The notes under the pieces: model-generated
Told to the model about the DNA's origin: nothing
Seen by the model: only the letters and a program-made list of their open reading frames with translations
Database searches by the model: none
Shown here: positions 7,632 through 17,808 of the stretch, one piece after another
Numbering within the stretch: the stretch's first letter is position 1
Layout: every line of letters begins with the position of its first letter
Assembly: GCF_001879105.1 (NCBI RefSeq)
Contig: NZ_MLCF01000156.1
Coordinates: 1-36,218 of the forward strand
Reading direction: 5' to 3'
Source: Mangrovactinospora gilvigrisea
Lineage (GTDB): Bacteria; Actinomycetota; Actinomycetes; Streptomycetales; Streptomycetaceae
Length of the DNA: 36,218 nucleotides
Translations under genes and position numbers: made by a program

Positions 7632-8984
7632 TCAGTACCTCCAGCGGGTGGCCGCGGCGATCTCCTGGGGGTCGCGGCCGGCGAACAGCTCGACCTCGGC
7701 GAGGCGTTCGGTGCGGATGACGTCGTGCAGCACCTCGCCGAGCGCGGCCTTGAGGACCTCGGAGTCGGTGAAGCGGTCGGTCGCCTCGCGCAGGGTGGTC
7801 GGCAGCCGGACGGGGCCGCCCGCGGTGCCGTCCGCCGCGGCGGGGTCGCCGCTGATCGGCTCGGGCAGCTTCAGCCGGTCGTCGATGCCGGCGAGCCCGG
7901 CGGCGATCACCGCGCCGACCACGAGGTACGGGTTGGCCGCCGGATCCAGGCACTTGACCTCGGCGTTCGCCGCGTCGGTGTCGTCCGGGGCGCCCGTCAC
8001 GAACCGCAGCGCGGCCTCCCGCGCCTCGTGGCCCCACACCTGGTAGACGCCGGCCCAGTGGGACGGGATGAGCCGCAGGTAGCTCGCCGGGCTGGGGGCG
8101 CCGATCGCCAGCAGCGCGGGCAGCTCGCGCAGCACCCCGGCGAGGAAGAACTCGGCCTCCTCGGTCATGCCGAACGGGCCGTTGCCGCCGCGGCACAGGT
8201 TGCGCCCGTCCCGCCAGAGGCTCAGGTGCAGGTGGCGGCCGTTGCCGACGCCATCGGGGACGAGGACGGGGCCGAAGCAGGAGCGCTGGCCGTGGGCGAG
8301 GCCGACGGCGCGGATCGCCTCGCGCACCAGGACGGCGGTGTCGGCGGCGCCGACCGGGTCCTCGGGGGCGGTGGAGAGCTCGAACTGGCCGGGCGAGTAC
8401 TCGGGGTGGAGCTGGAGGACGGTCACCTCCTGCTCGTCCAGGGCCCGCAGCAGGTCGGTGAGGTACCCGGGGAGCTGGGCGATCCGGGCGGCGCCGTAGG
8501 CGGGTCCCTCGCACGGGTAGGCGAGCTCGGCGTCGTCGTCGCCCGGAAGGGTGGAGATCCATTCGGTCTCGAAGCCCATCCGCAGCTCCAGGCCGTGGTC
8601 GTCGGCCGCGCGGGCCGCCTGGCGGCGGGCGAAGGCGCGCTGGCAGGCGGGGTGCGGGGTGCCGTCCTGGGCGAAGCGGTCGACGGGGGCGGAGGCCCAG
8701 CCGGCGACGGGCGCGGCGGTGCGCAGCCGGCTCAGGTCGGGGACGAGGCGCAGGTCGCCGTCGGGGCCGCCGATGAAGCGGCCGGGGGTGGCGGAGTCGT
8801 CGACCTGGTAGGTGTCGAAGACCGGCGACATGCCGACGCCGCGGGCGGCGGCGTCGGGGAGGCGGGGGACGGGGACGACCTTGACGCGGGTGATCCCGGC
8901 GACGTCCACGAAGGTCAGCATCGCCGCGGTGATGCCCAAGGAGGTGAGCCTGGCGGCTTCTTGGCGAGCGTTGGGTGCGGTCAC
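7632..8984 (-). CDS. Glutamine-synthetase-like ligase (class-I GS fold, probable gamma-glutamyl-amine synthetase)
   Basis: This 450-residue protein keeps the GS catalytic frame: 'MGFETEW' (Glu139, Glu141), 'HPEYSPGQFEL' (Glu195, Glu202), 'GNGRHLHLSLW' (His251, His253), 'SYLRLIPSHWAGVYQVWG' and 'AEVKCLDPAANPYL'. In true GlnA the last block reads 'xExRxPDPSxNPY'; the arginine position here is a lysine and the ammonium/glutamate pocket blocks are diverged. This favours a GS-like enzyme that glutamylates an amine over ammonia assimilation. Streptomyces GlnA3 (polyamines) and GlnA4 (ethanolamine) are known precedents. No canonical adenylylation-site loop is evident. The GTG start at 8984 keeps the family N-terminus but has no clear Shine-Dalgarno. 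It is first gene of a bicistron with the amidohydrolase. Confidence 0.82.
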   Translation of the reverse strand: MTAPNARQEAARLTSLGITAAMLTFVDVAGITRVKVVPVPRLPDAAARGVGMSPVFDTYQVDDSATPGRFIGGPDGDLRLVPDLSRLRTAAPVAGWASAPVDRFAQDGTPHPACQRAFARRQAARAADDHGLELRMGFETEWISTLPGDDDAELAYPCEGPAYGAARIAQLPGYLTDLLRALDEQEVTVLQLHPEYSPGQFELSTAPEDPVGAADTAVLVREAIRAVGLAHGQRSCFGPVLVPDGVGNGRHLHLSLWRDGRNLCRGGNGPFGMTEEAEFFLAGVLRELPALLAIGAPSPASYLRLIPSHWAGVYQVWGHEAREAALRFVTGAPDDTDAANAEVKCLDPAANPYLVVGAVIAAGLAGIDDRLKLPEPISGDPAAADGTAGGPVRLPTTLREATDRFTDSEVLKAALGEVLHDVIRTERLAEVELFAGRDPQEIAAATRWRY

Positions 8985-9005
8985 CGTGTCAGTTTGCCCG
9001 GGTTG

Positions 9006-9022
9006 CGCCGCGGGACGCGGCG
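9006..9022 (-). terminator. GC hairpin downstream of btuD
   Basis: CGCCGCG-GGA-CGCGGCG forms a perfect 7-bp stem with a 3-nt loop, 33 nt after the btuD stop and 21 nt before the next start codon in the same direction. It could end the B12 operon or sit in the leader of the GS-like gene; the lack of a T tract leaves this open. Confidence 0.5.
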
Positions 9023-9054
9023 ATCGTCGCGGAGTTACCGGTTCGTGGCTCCCG

Positions 9055-9831
9055 CTACGGCGCGCGGACCGGGATGACCACCGGCCGCCCGGTGCTGTCC
9101 CGGGCGACCTCGACGCGGGCGCCGTAGACGCGGTGGATGAGCTGCTCGGTGAGGACCTTCTCCGCGGGGCCCTCCGCCGCCACCTCGCCCGCGGCCATCA
9201 GCACCAGGCGGTCGGCGTACTGCCCGGCGGTCGTCAGGTCGTGGAGGGTGGAGACCACCGCCGGGCCGCCGTCCGCCCGCAGTTCGTCCACCAGGCCCAG
9301 CACCTGCTGCTGGTGGCCGACGTCCAGCGCCGAGGTCGGCTCGTCCAGCAGCAGCAGCCGCGGCCGCTGGGCCAGTGCCCGCGCCAGCGCCGCGCGCTGC
9401 CGCTCGCCGCCGGAGAGCGTGGTGAGCCGACGCCGCGTCAGCCCGGTGAGCCGCAGCCGCTCCATCGCCTCGCCGGCCGCCGCGCGGTCGCTCGCGCCGG
9501 GCGCGGCGAGCGGGCCCAGGTACGGCGTCCGCCCCAGCAGGACGTACTCCTCGACGGTCAGCTCGGCCGGCATCACCGGCGCCTGCGGGACGTAGGCGAG
9601 CCGGCGGGCCCGCTCGCGGCGGCGCATCCGCGCCGGGTCCTCGCCGTCCAGGGCGATCCGTCCGGCGGCCAGCGGCAGCAGCCCGGCGAGCGCCCGCAGC
9701 AGCGTCGACTTGCCCGCCCCGTTGGGGCCGATGACGGCGAGCCAGCCGCCGTCGGGGACCTGGCAGTCGACGCCGTGCAGCACCTCGGTGCCGTCCAGCG
9801 CGGCGCGCACGCCCTCCGCGCGGAGCGTCAT
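9055..9831 (-). CDS. btuD: Vitamin B12 / corrinoid ABC transporter, ATP-binding protein
   Basis: This 258-residue ABC ATPase of the FecE/BtuD/FhuC group carries Walker A 'GPNGAGKST' (35-43), Q-loop Gln83 ('YVPQAP'), signature 'LSGGERQRAALARAL' (from 139), Walker B 'LLLLDEPTSALD' with Asp163 and Glu164, and a switch histidine in 'STLHDLTTA'. It energises the FecCD-type permease encoded immediately upstream. Its ATG overlaps the permease stop as ATGA, implying coupled translation. By protein sequence alone it could serve ferric siderophores; the cobalamin riboswitch ahead of the operon makes corrinoids the better call. It is the last gene of the operon and ends with TAG, followed by a GC hairpin. 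Confidence 0.85.
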   Translation of the reverse strand: MTLRAEGVRAALDGTEVLHGVDCQVPDGGWLAVIGPNGAGKSTLLRALAGLLPLAAGRIALDGEDPARMRRRERARRLAYVPQAPVMPAELTVEEYVLLGRTPYLGPLAAPGASDRAAAGEAMERLRLTGLTRRRLTTLSGGERQRAALARALAQRPRLLLLDEPTSALDVGHQQQVLGLVDELRADGGPAVVSTLHDLTTAGQYADRLVLMAAGEVAAEGPAEKVLTEQLIHRVYGARVEVARDSTGRPVVIPVRAP

Positions 9832-10844
9832 GACGCGCCCCCCGAGCGGGTGGTGCGCAGGATCCAGACGAACAGCGGCGAGCCGAGCGCCGCCGTCACC
9901 ACCCCGATGGGCAGCTCGGCGGGGGCCAGCACGGTGCGCGCCAAGGTGTCGGCGAGCACCAGGAATCCGGCGCCGACCAGCATCGACAGCGGCAGCACCC
10001 GGACGTGCGAGACGCCGGCGAGGCGCCGCACCGCGTGCGGTACGACGATCCCGACGAAGCCGATCAGCCCGCTGACCGCGACCGCGGCGGCCGCGGCGAG
10101 CGTCGCCCCGCAGACCACCAGCAGCCGGATGCGGGCCGGGTGCAGGCCCAGCGAGGCGGCCTCCTCCTCGCCGACCGCCAGCACGTCCAGCCGCCGGGCG
10201 TGCGCCAGCACCACGGCCGTGCCGACGACCGCGTAGGGCAGCGGCTGCGCCAGGTGCGTCCAGTCGGCGCCGGCCAGCGAGCCCAGCAGCCAGGCGTAGA
10301 CCTCCTGGAGGGAGCGGGTGGCGCCCTGCAGCACGAAGGTCTGGGCGGCGGAGAAGAAGAGGCCGACGGCGACGCCCGCGAGCAGCAGCGTCGAGGTGGA
10401 GGTGCGGCCCACCGAGCCGGCCGCCAGCGCCAGCGCGACGGCGGCGAGCGCCCCGGCGAACGCGGCCGCGGGGACGGCGAGTCCGGCCGCCCCGGCGACG
10501 ATGGCGACGGTGGCGCCGAGCCCGGCGCCGGCGGAGGAGCCGAGCATCGAGGAGTCGACCAGCGGGTTGCGGAAGACGCCCTGGTAGCCGGCGCCGGCTA
10601 CCGCGAGCAGCGCCCCGACCAGCGCGGCGAGCAGCACCCGCGGCAGCCGGATCTGCAGCAGCACGGCCCGGTCGACCGGGTCGACGGCGCCGCCGGCGTG
10701 CACCCCGGGGAGCTGGTCGACCAGCACCCGGAAGACCTCGCCGGGGCCGAGCCCGGAGGCCCCGACCGTCACTCCGCAGGCCAGCGCGGCCAGCAGGAAG
10801 GCGACGGCCAGCAGCCAGACCAGCCGGCCCCGACGGTGGGTCAC
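9828..10844 (-). CDS. btuC: Vitamin B12 / corrinoid ABC transporter, FecCD-family permease
   Basis: This 338-residue integral membrane protein belongs to the FecCD/BtuC family. The first helix 'LVWLLAVAFLLAALACGVTVGAS' is followed by 'LPRVLLAALVGALLAVAGAGYQGVFRNPL', the diagnostic TM2-loop region, then 'LGSSAGAGLGA', 'GVAVGLFFSAAQTF', 'WLLGSLAGADW', 'GLIGFVGIVVPHAVRR' (contact with the ATPase) and 'LPIGVVTAALGSPLFVWIL' at the C-terminus. About ten transmembrane segments are expected, in agreement with BtuC. A homodimer would pair with two copies of the downstream ATPase. The GTG start overlaps the TGA of the binding-protein gene by 4 nt (GTGA) and the stop overlaps the ATPase start by 4 nt, so the three proteins are made from one tightly coupled message. 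Confidence 0.87.
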   Translation of the reverse strand: MTHRRGRLVWLLAVAFLLAALACGVTVGASGLGPGEVFRVLVDQLPGVHAGGAVDPVDRAVLLQIRLPRVLLAALVGALLAVAGAGYQGVFRNPLVDSSMLGSSAGAGLGATVAIVAGAAGLAVPAAAFAGALAAVALALAAGSVGRTSTSTLLLAGVAVGLFFSAAQTFVLQGATRSLQEVYAWLLGSLAGADWTHLAQPLPYAVVGTAVVLAHARRLDVLAVGEEEAASLGLHPARIRLLVVCGATLAAAAAVAVSGLIGFVGIVVPHAVRRLAGVSHVRVLPLSMLVGAGFLVLADTLARTVLAPAELPIGVVTAALGSPLFVWILRTTRSGGAS

Positions 10845-11773
10845 TTACCGGCCTGCTCGACGGCCTTGGCGATGCTGCCGACCAGCAGCGGAAGGCGCGG
10901 CCCCCAGCGGGAGGCGATGTCGGCGTCGAGCGGGTAGATGCGGTTCTTGGCCACGGCCGGGACGACGGACCAGCCCGCCCGGGCCTTGACGGTGGCCGCG
11001 GTCTGGCCGCCGCCGGAGCCGGTGTCGGCGAGCAGCACCACGTCCGGGCGGGACTTGACGATGTACTCCTCGCTGAGCTGCGGGTATCCGCCGGAGGAGG
11101 CGGCGCCGGGCGCCTTGTCGGCGATGTTGCGCAGCCCGAACATGGCGACGATGCGGCCCACCAGGCTGTCGGAGGAGGCCGCGTAGTACGGCTTGGCGGT
11201 GGTCTCCCAGTAGGCGGAGAGGTCGGAGTGGTCGCGTCCGGCCTTCTTCAGCTGCCCGTCGATGGAGGTCTTCATCGCGGCGGCGACGGAGCGGCCCCGG
11301 GTGGCGTGGCCGGTGAGGCTGCCGACCTGGGCAACCTGGGCGTAGGCCGCGGGGAGGGTGTCGGCGGCGGGCAGCACGACGGTCTTCACGCCGAGCTTCT
11401 TCAGCCCGGAGACCAGGCCGCCGCGGTCCTGGGCGGCGAGCACCAGGTCGGGGCGGTACTTGGCGATCGCCTCGACGTTGGGGGTGTAGGCGCTCAGGGA
11501 GGTCTTCGGCGCCTGCTTCGGGTAGTCCGAGAGGCTGTCGACGGCCACCACCTGCCGGCCGGCGCCGACCGCGTAGAGGTCCTCGGTGGCGGTGGGCGAC
11601 AGCGAGACGATCCGCTTGGGGGCGCCGGCCGCCGCGCCGGACGCGGCGCTCCTGCTCGCGGCGGGGGCGCTCGTGCCGCCGGATCCGCTGCTTCCGCAGC
11701 CGGCCAGCAGGGCCAGGGCCGCGAGCGCCGCGGCGGCGGTGCCGGCGAACCGGCGGTTCAGGGGGTGGGTCAT
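10841..11773 (-). CDS. btuF: Corrinoid-binding lipoprotein of the B12 ABC importer
   Basis: This 310-residue extracytoplasmic substrate-binding protein starts at ATG 11773. The N-terminus 'MTHPLNRRF' leads into a hydrophobic stretch and lipobox 'LLAGC', with Cys26 as lipidation site, then a Ser/Ala/Gly linker. The mature part matches the class III BtuF/FepB fold: 'RIVSLSPTATEDLYAVGAGRQVVAVDSLSDYP', 'SAYTPNVEAIAKYRPDLVLA', 'LGVKTVVLPAAD' and the C-terminal 'RWGPRLPLLVGSIAKAV'. A frame open further upstream gives an implausible Arg/Pro-rich extension inside the riboswitch region, so the lipoprotein start is preferred. Substrate is assigned from the riboswitch in the leader. It is the first gene of the operon and overlaps btuC by 4 nt. 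Confidence 0.87.
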   Translation of the reverse strand: MTHPLNRRFAGTAAAALAALALLAGCGSSGSGGTSAPAASRSAASGAAAGAPKRIVSLSPTATEDLYAVGAGRQVVAVDSLSDYPKQAPKTSLSAYTPNVEAIAKYRPDLVLAAQDRGGLVSGLKKLGVKTVVLPAADTLPAAYAQVAQVGSLTGHATRGRSVAAAMKTSIDGQLKKAGRDHSDLSAYWETTAKPYYAASSDSLVGRIVAMFGLRNIADKAPGAASSGGYPQLSEEYIVKSRPDVVLLADTGSGGGQTAATVKARAGWSVVPAVAKNRIYPLDADIASRWGPRLPLLVGSIAKAVEQAGK

Positions 11774-11867
11774 CCGCCACTGCTCCGATGGACGGGTGGC
11801 GGGAGGGGACCGGACACGCCGCGACGGCGCGGACGGGCCCACCCTGGCCACGAGGTGGGACGTCGTC

Positions 11868-11990
11868 GGCGCGCTCGCAGGCGACCTGGCTTCGCCGCCC
11901 TCGGAAAGGGGGCGTCACAGTTGCGGGACAGCGCCGGACTGGTCCCGGTCCCCCGGGATGTCACCGGCTTCGCTGCGCAGCGCGCCGAGC
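11868..11990 (-). ncRNA. Cobalamin (AdoCbl) riboswitch
   Basis: Read on the minus strand, the leader of the binding-protein gene holds the conserved cobalamin aptamer core. Landmarks are 'GGCGCTGTCCCGCAACTGTG' (signature GCnGnCCCGCAACTGT; 'CCCGCAACTGTGA' at 11927-11915), the variable stem 'CGCCCCCTTTCCGAGGGCG', and the B12 box 'AGCCAGGTCGCCTGC' at about 11891-11877. The upstream segment 'ACCGGGACCAGTCCGG' forms the preceding stem. The element begins just after the -10-like TAAAGT (11997-11992) and ends about 100 nt before the start codon. The remaining 95 nt, rich in GC stems, would hold the expression platform. Cobalamin should switch the transport operon off. Edges are approximate. Confidence 0.92.
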
Positions 11991-11991
11991 C

Positions 11992-11997
11992 ACTTTA
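11992..11997 (-). promoter_or_regulatory. -10 box TAAAGT ahead of the cobalamin riboswitch
   Basis: TAAAGT (TANNNT) on the minus strand places a transcription start near 11985, at the 5' edge of the aptamer. No convincing -35 is visible. Confidence 0.45.
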
Positions 11998-12009
11998 TCC
12001 CACCTGCGA

Positions 12010-12031
12010 CCCCGCCCCGGGCCGGGCGGGG
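12010..12031 (-). terminator. GC hairpin after polA
   Basis: CCCCGCCC (12010-12017) pairs with GGGCGGGG (12024-12031) across a 6-nt loop, 40 nt past the polA stop and before the riboswitch promoter. It is a likely polA terminator that separates it from the B12 operon. There is no T tract. Confidence 0.5.
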
Positions 12032-12070
12032 CGCTGGGCCGCAAGACCGGCGAACCGGACACCGCGGCCC

Positions 12071-14977
<2,907 letters not shown>

Positions 14978-14983
14978 ACCGAA

Positions 14984-14989
14984 ACCCTA
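14984..14989 (-). promoter_or_regulatory. polA -10 box (leaderless)
   Basis: On the minus strand TAGGGT is followed by 6 nt and GTG 14977, so the mRNA should begin at or beside the start codon. It faces the divergent promoter at 15036-15041. Confidence 0.5.
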
Positions 14990-15035
14990 GCGGTCCGCAC
15001 CGACACTCCCCGTCGACCGGGCCGCACCGCCCGAG

Positions 15036-15041
15036 TAGCGT
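15036..15041 (+). promoter_or_regulatory. -10 box of the molybdopterin oxidoreductase gene (leaderless)
   Basis: TAGCGT ends 7 nt before ATG 15049, the leaderless spacing seen also at polA, the 5295 hydrolase and pyk. This decides the start against an in-frame upstream extension. Confidence 0.5.
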
Positions 15042-15048
15042 GGTCCGC

Positions 15049-17340
15049 ATGGCGAGCAAGGCACCCCAGGACGACCCGGCGCAGGACGCCCCCACCATCG
15101 GCGAGCCGGAGCGTTCGGCCGTCGGCGCGCCCGCGGTCTACCACGCACTGAAGATCAGCAATGCGCAGATGGGGGCCGTCCGCACGGTCCGGGCGCTGGC
15201 GAGGGTGAACCAGAAGAAGGGGTTCGACTGCCCGGGCTGCGCCTGGCCCGACGGCGGCCACCGGCACCTCGCCGAGTTCTGCGAGAACGGCGCCAAGGCG
15301 GTCGCCGAGGAGGCCACCGTGCGCCGGGTGGGGCCGGAGTTCTTCGCCGCGCACCCGGTCGCCGAGCTCGCCGAGCGCTCCGACTACTGGCTGGGCCAGC
15401 AGGGCCGGCTCACCCACCCCATGCTGCTGGACGACGGCGCCACCCACTACCGCCCGGTCTCCTGGGACGACGCCTTCGCGCTGGTCGGCGGGGAGCTGAA
15501 GCGCTGCGCCACACCCGACGAGGCGGTCTTCTACACCTCCGGCCGCACCAGCAACGAGGCGGCCTTCCTCTACCAGCTGTTCGCCCGCCGGCTCGGCACC
15601 AACAACCTGCCGGACTGCTCCAACATGTGCCACGAGTCGTCCGGTTCGGCGCTCACCGAGACGATCGGCATCGGCAAGGGCAGCGTGCTGCTGGAGGACC
15701 TGCCGAAGGCCGATCTGATCATCGTGGCGGGGCAGAACCCGGGCACCAACCACCCCCGGATGCTCGCCACCCTGGAGGCCGCCAAGAAGAACGGCGCCCG
15801 GATCATCGCGGTCAACCCGCTGCCCGAGGCCGGGCTGGAGCGGTTCAAGAACCCGCAGACGGTGCACGGCATGGCCGGCGGCGGCACCAGGCTCTCCGAC
15901 CTCTTCCTCCAGGTGCGGCTCGGCGGCGACCTGGCGCTCTTCCGCGAGCTGAACCGGCGGCTGCTCGCCGACGAGCAGCAGCTCGACCGCGCCTTCATCG
16001 AGGAGCACACGCACGGCTTCGAGGAGTTCGCGGACGCCGCCCGCAAGACCGCCCCCGAGGAGCTGGCCGCCGCCCACGGCCTGCCCGAGGCGCAGCTGGA
16101 CGCCGCCTACCGGGAGGTCGTCCGGGCCGAGAACGTCATCGTCTGCTGGGCGATGGGCCTGACCCAGCACCGCGACTCGGTGCCCACCATCCGCGAGGTC
16201 GTCAACTTCCTGCTGCTGCGCGGCAACATCGGCCGGCCCGGCGCCGGGGTGTGCCCGGTGCGCGGCCACAGCAATGTGCAGGGCGACCGCACCATGGGCA
16301 TCTACGAGAAGCCCAAGGACGCCTTCCTGGACGCGCTGGGCGCCGAGTTCGGCTTCGAGCCGCCGCGCCGGCCCGGCCACGACACCGTGGAGTCCATCCG
16401 GGCGATGCGCGACGGGCGGGTGCGGGTCTTCTTCGCGATGGGCGGCAACTTCGTCTCCGCGACCCCCGACACCGCCGTCACCGAGGAGGCGATGCGGCGC
16501 TGCCGGCTGACCGTGCACGTCTCCACCAAGCTCAACCGCTCGCACGTGGTGACCGGGCAGCGCGCCCTGATCCTGCCCACCCTGGGCCGCACCGACCGCG
16601 ACCGGCAGGCCTCCGGGCGGCAGTTCGTCACCGTCGAGGACTCCATGGGCATGGTGCACTCCTCGCGCGGCAACCTGCCCCCGGCCGGCGACCTGCTGCT
16701 CAGCGAGATCGCCATCATCGCCCGGCTCGCCGTCGCCGCACTCGGCGCCGAGGACGCCGTGCCCTGGGCCGAGATGGCCGCCGACTACGACCGGATCCGC
16801 GACCGCATCGCCCGCGTCGTCCCCGGCTTCGAGGACTTCAACGCCCGGGTCAAGCGCCCGGACGGCTTCGCCCTGCCGCACGCCCCGCGCGACAGCCGAA
16901 GCTTCCCCACGGCCAGCGGCAAGGCCAACTTCACCCCCAACGAACTGGTGGTCAAGCGGGTCCCGGAGGGCAGGCTGCTGCTGCAGACGCTGCGCAGCCA
17001 CGACCAGTACAACACCACCATCTACGGCCTCGACGACCGCTACCGCGGCATCCGGCAGGGCCGCCGGGTGGTGCTGGTGCACCCCGAGGACGCGGCCGCG
17101 CTGGGCGTCGCCGACGGCGAGCACGTCGATGTGGTCTCCGAATGGCCGCTGCCCGACGGCACGGTGCAGGAGCGGCGGGCGGAGAACTTCAGGGTGGTCG
17201 GCTACCCGACGGCGCGCGGCTGCGCCGCCGCCTACTTCCCGGAGACCAATGTGCTGGTCCCGCTCGACTCCACGGCCGAGACGTCCAACACCCCCACGTC
17301 CAAGTCGATCGTGGTGCGCCTGGTACAAAGGCAGGCATGA
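15049..17340 (+). CDS. FdhF/YdeP-type molybdopterin oxidoreductase alpha subunit
   Basis: This 763-residue protein is of the FdhF/YdeP group. Near the N-terminus 'NQKKGFDCPGCAWPDGGHRHLAEFCENGAKA' holds a Cys-x2-Cys plus a distant Cys that could ligate a Fe-S cluster. The molybdopterin domains follow: 'GRTSNEAAFLYQLFARRLGTNNLPDCSNMCHESSG', 'KADLIIVAGQNPGTNHPRM', 'GNIGRPGAGVCPVRGHSNVQGDRTMGI' and the C-terminal dinucleotide-binding domain 'RSHDQYNTTIYGLDDRYRGI'. The Cys of 'SNMCHESSG' is a plausible Mo ligand; this is inferred from position. YdeP relatives are linked to acid resistance, but the substrate and electron partner are unknown. No formate dehydrogenase beta or gamma subunit is nearby. 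The start is supported by a leaderless promoter. The gene diverges from polA across 71 nt and overlaps the thioesterase as ATGA. Confidence 0.88.
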   Translation: MASKAPQDDPAQDAPTIGEPERSAVGAPAVYHALKISNAQMGAVRTVRALARVNQKKGFDCPGCAWPDGGHRHLAEFCENGAKAVAEEATVRRVGPEFFAAHPVAELAERSDYWLGQQGRLTHPMLLDDGATHYRPVSWDDAFALVGGELKRCATPDEAVFYTSGRTSNEAAFLYQLFARRLGTNNLPDCSNMCHESSGSALTETIGIGKGSVLLEDLPKADLIIVAGQNPGTNHPRMLATLEAAKKNGARIIAVNPLPEAGLERFKNPQTVHGMAGGGTRLSDLFLQVRLGGDLALFRELNRRLLADEQQLDRAFIEEHTHGFEEFADAARKTAPEELAAAHGLPEAQLDAAYREVVRAENVIVCWAMGLTQHRDSVPTIREVVNFLLLRGNIGRPGAGVCPVRGHSNVQGDRTMGIYEKPKDAFLDALGAEFGFEPPRRPGHDTVESIRAMRDGRVRVFFAMGGNFVSATPDTAVTEEAMRRCRLTVHVSTKLNRSHVVTGQRALILPTLGRTDRDRQASGRQFVTVEDSMGMVHSSRGNLPPAGDLLLSEIAIIARLAVAALGAEDAVPWAEMAADYDRIRDRIARVVPGFEDFNARVKRPDGFALPHAPRDSRSFPTASGKANFTPNELVVKRVPEGRLLLQTLRSHDQYNTTIYGLDDRYRGIRQGRRVVLVHPEDAAALGVADGEHVDVVSEWPLPDGTVQERRAENFRVVGYPTARGCAAAYFPETNVLVPLDSTAETSNTPTSKSIVVRLVQRQA

Positions 17341-17780
17341 GCAGCGACAAGGTGTTCCCCGACCACCTGATGGAGCGGTTCCGCGCCGAGGGCATCGACC
17401 CGGCCCTCTTCTCCGGCGGCGACCTCGGCGCCCGGATGGGCATCACCCTGGTCGAGGCCTCCGCCGACAAGGTCGTGGCCACCATGCCGGTGGACGGCAA
17501 CCGCCAGCCCTACGGCCTGCTGCACGGCGGCGCCTCGGCGGTGCTGGCCGAGACGCTGGGCTCGATCGGGGCGATGCTGCACGCCGGCCCCGGCCGCTAC
17601 GCGGTGGGCGTCGACCTCAACGCCACCCACCACCGCTCGGCCACCGAAGGCCTGGTCACCGGCACCGCCACCCCGCTGCACCTGGGGCGCACCGTCGCCA
17701 CCTACGACATCGTCATCACCGACGAGAAGGACCGCCGGGTCTGCACCGCCCGCATCACCTGCAACCTGCGCGACCAGTAG
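17337..17780 (+). CDS. Hotdog-fold thioesterase, PaaI/YdiI-like
   Basis: This 147-residue protein matches the single hotdog-domain thioesterase family in length and motif order. 'ARMGITLVEASADKVVATMPVDGNRQPYGLLHGGASAVLAETLGSIGA' contains the diagnostic HGG loop (His61, Gly62, Gly63) and the catalytic acid Glu70 in 'AVLAETLGS'. 'YAVGVDLNATHHRSATEG' and 'VTGTATPLHLGRTVATYDIVI' are conserved core strands. Relatives hydrolyse aryl- or acyl-CoA thioesters such as 1,4-dihydroxy-2-naphthoyl-CoA or hydroxyphenylacetyl-CoA. The ATG lies inside the stop of the oxidoreductase gene (ATGA), so it is translated by coupling. A functional link with the oxidoreductase is suggested only by this coupling. It converges on livF with a 28-nt gap. 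Confidence 0.87.
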   Translation: MSSDKVFPDHLMERFRAEGIDPALFSGGDLGARMGITLVEASADKVVATMPVDGNRQPYGLLHGGASAVLAETLGSIGAMLHAGPGRYAVGVDLNATHHRSATEGLVTGTATPLHLGRTVATYDIVITDEKDRRVCTARITCNLRDQ

Positions 17781-17808
17781 GGCCGGCGGCCCACGCCGCG
17801 CCGCCGCC

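Noticed and set aside
9055..11773. Ferric-siderophore transporter identity
   Set aside because: The cobalamin riboswitch in the leader points to B12, and no iron box or siderophore biosynthesis gene is visible.
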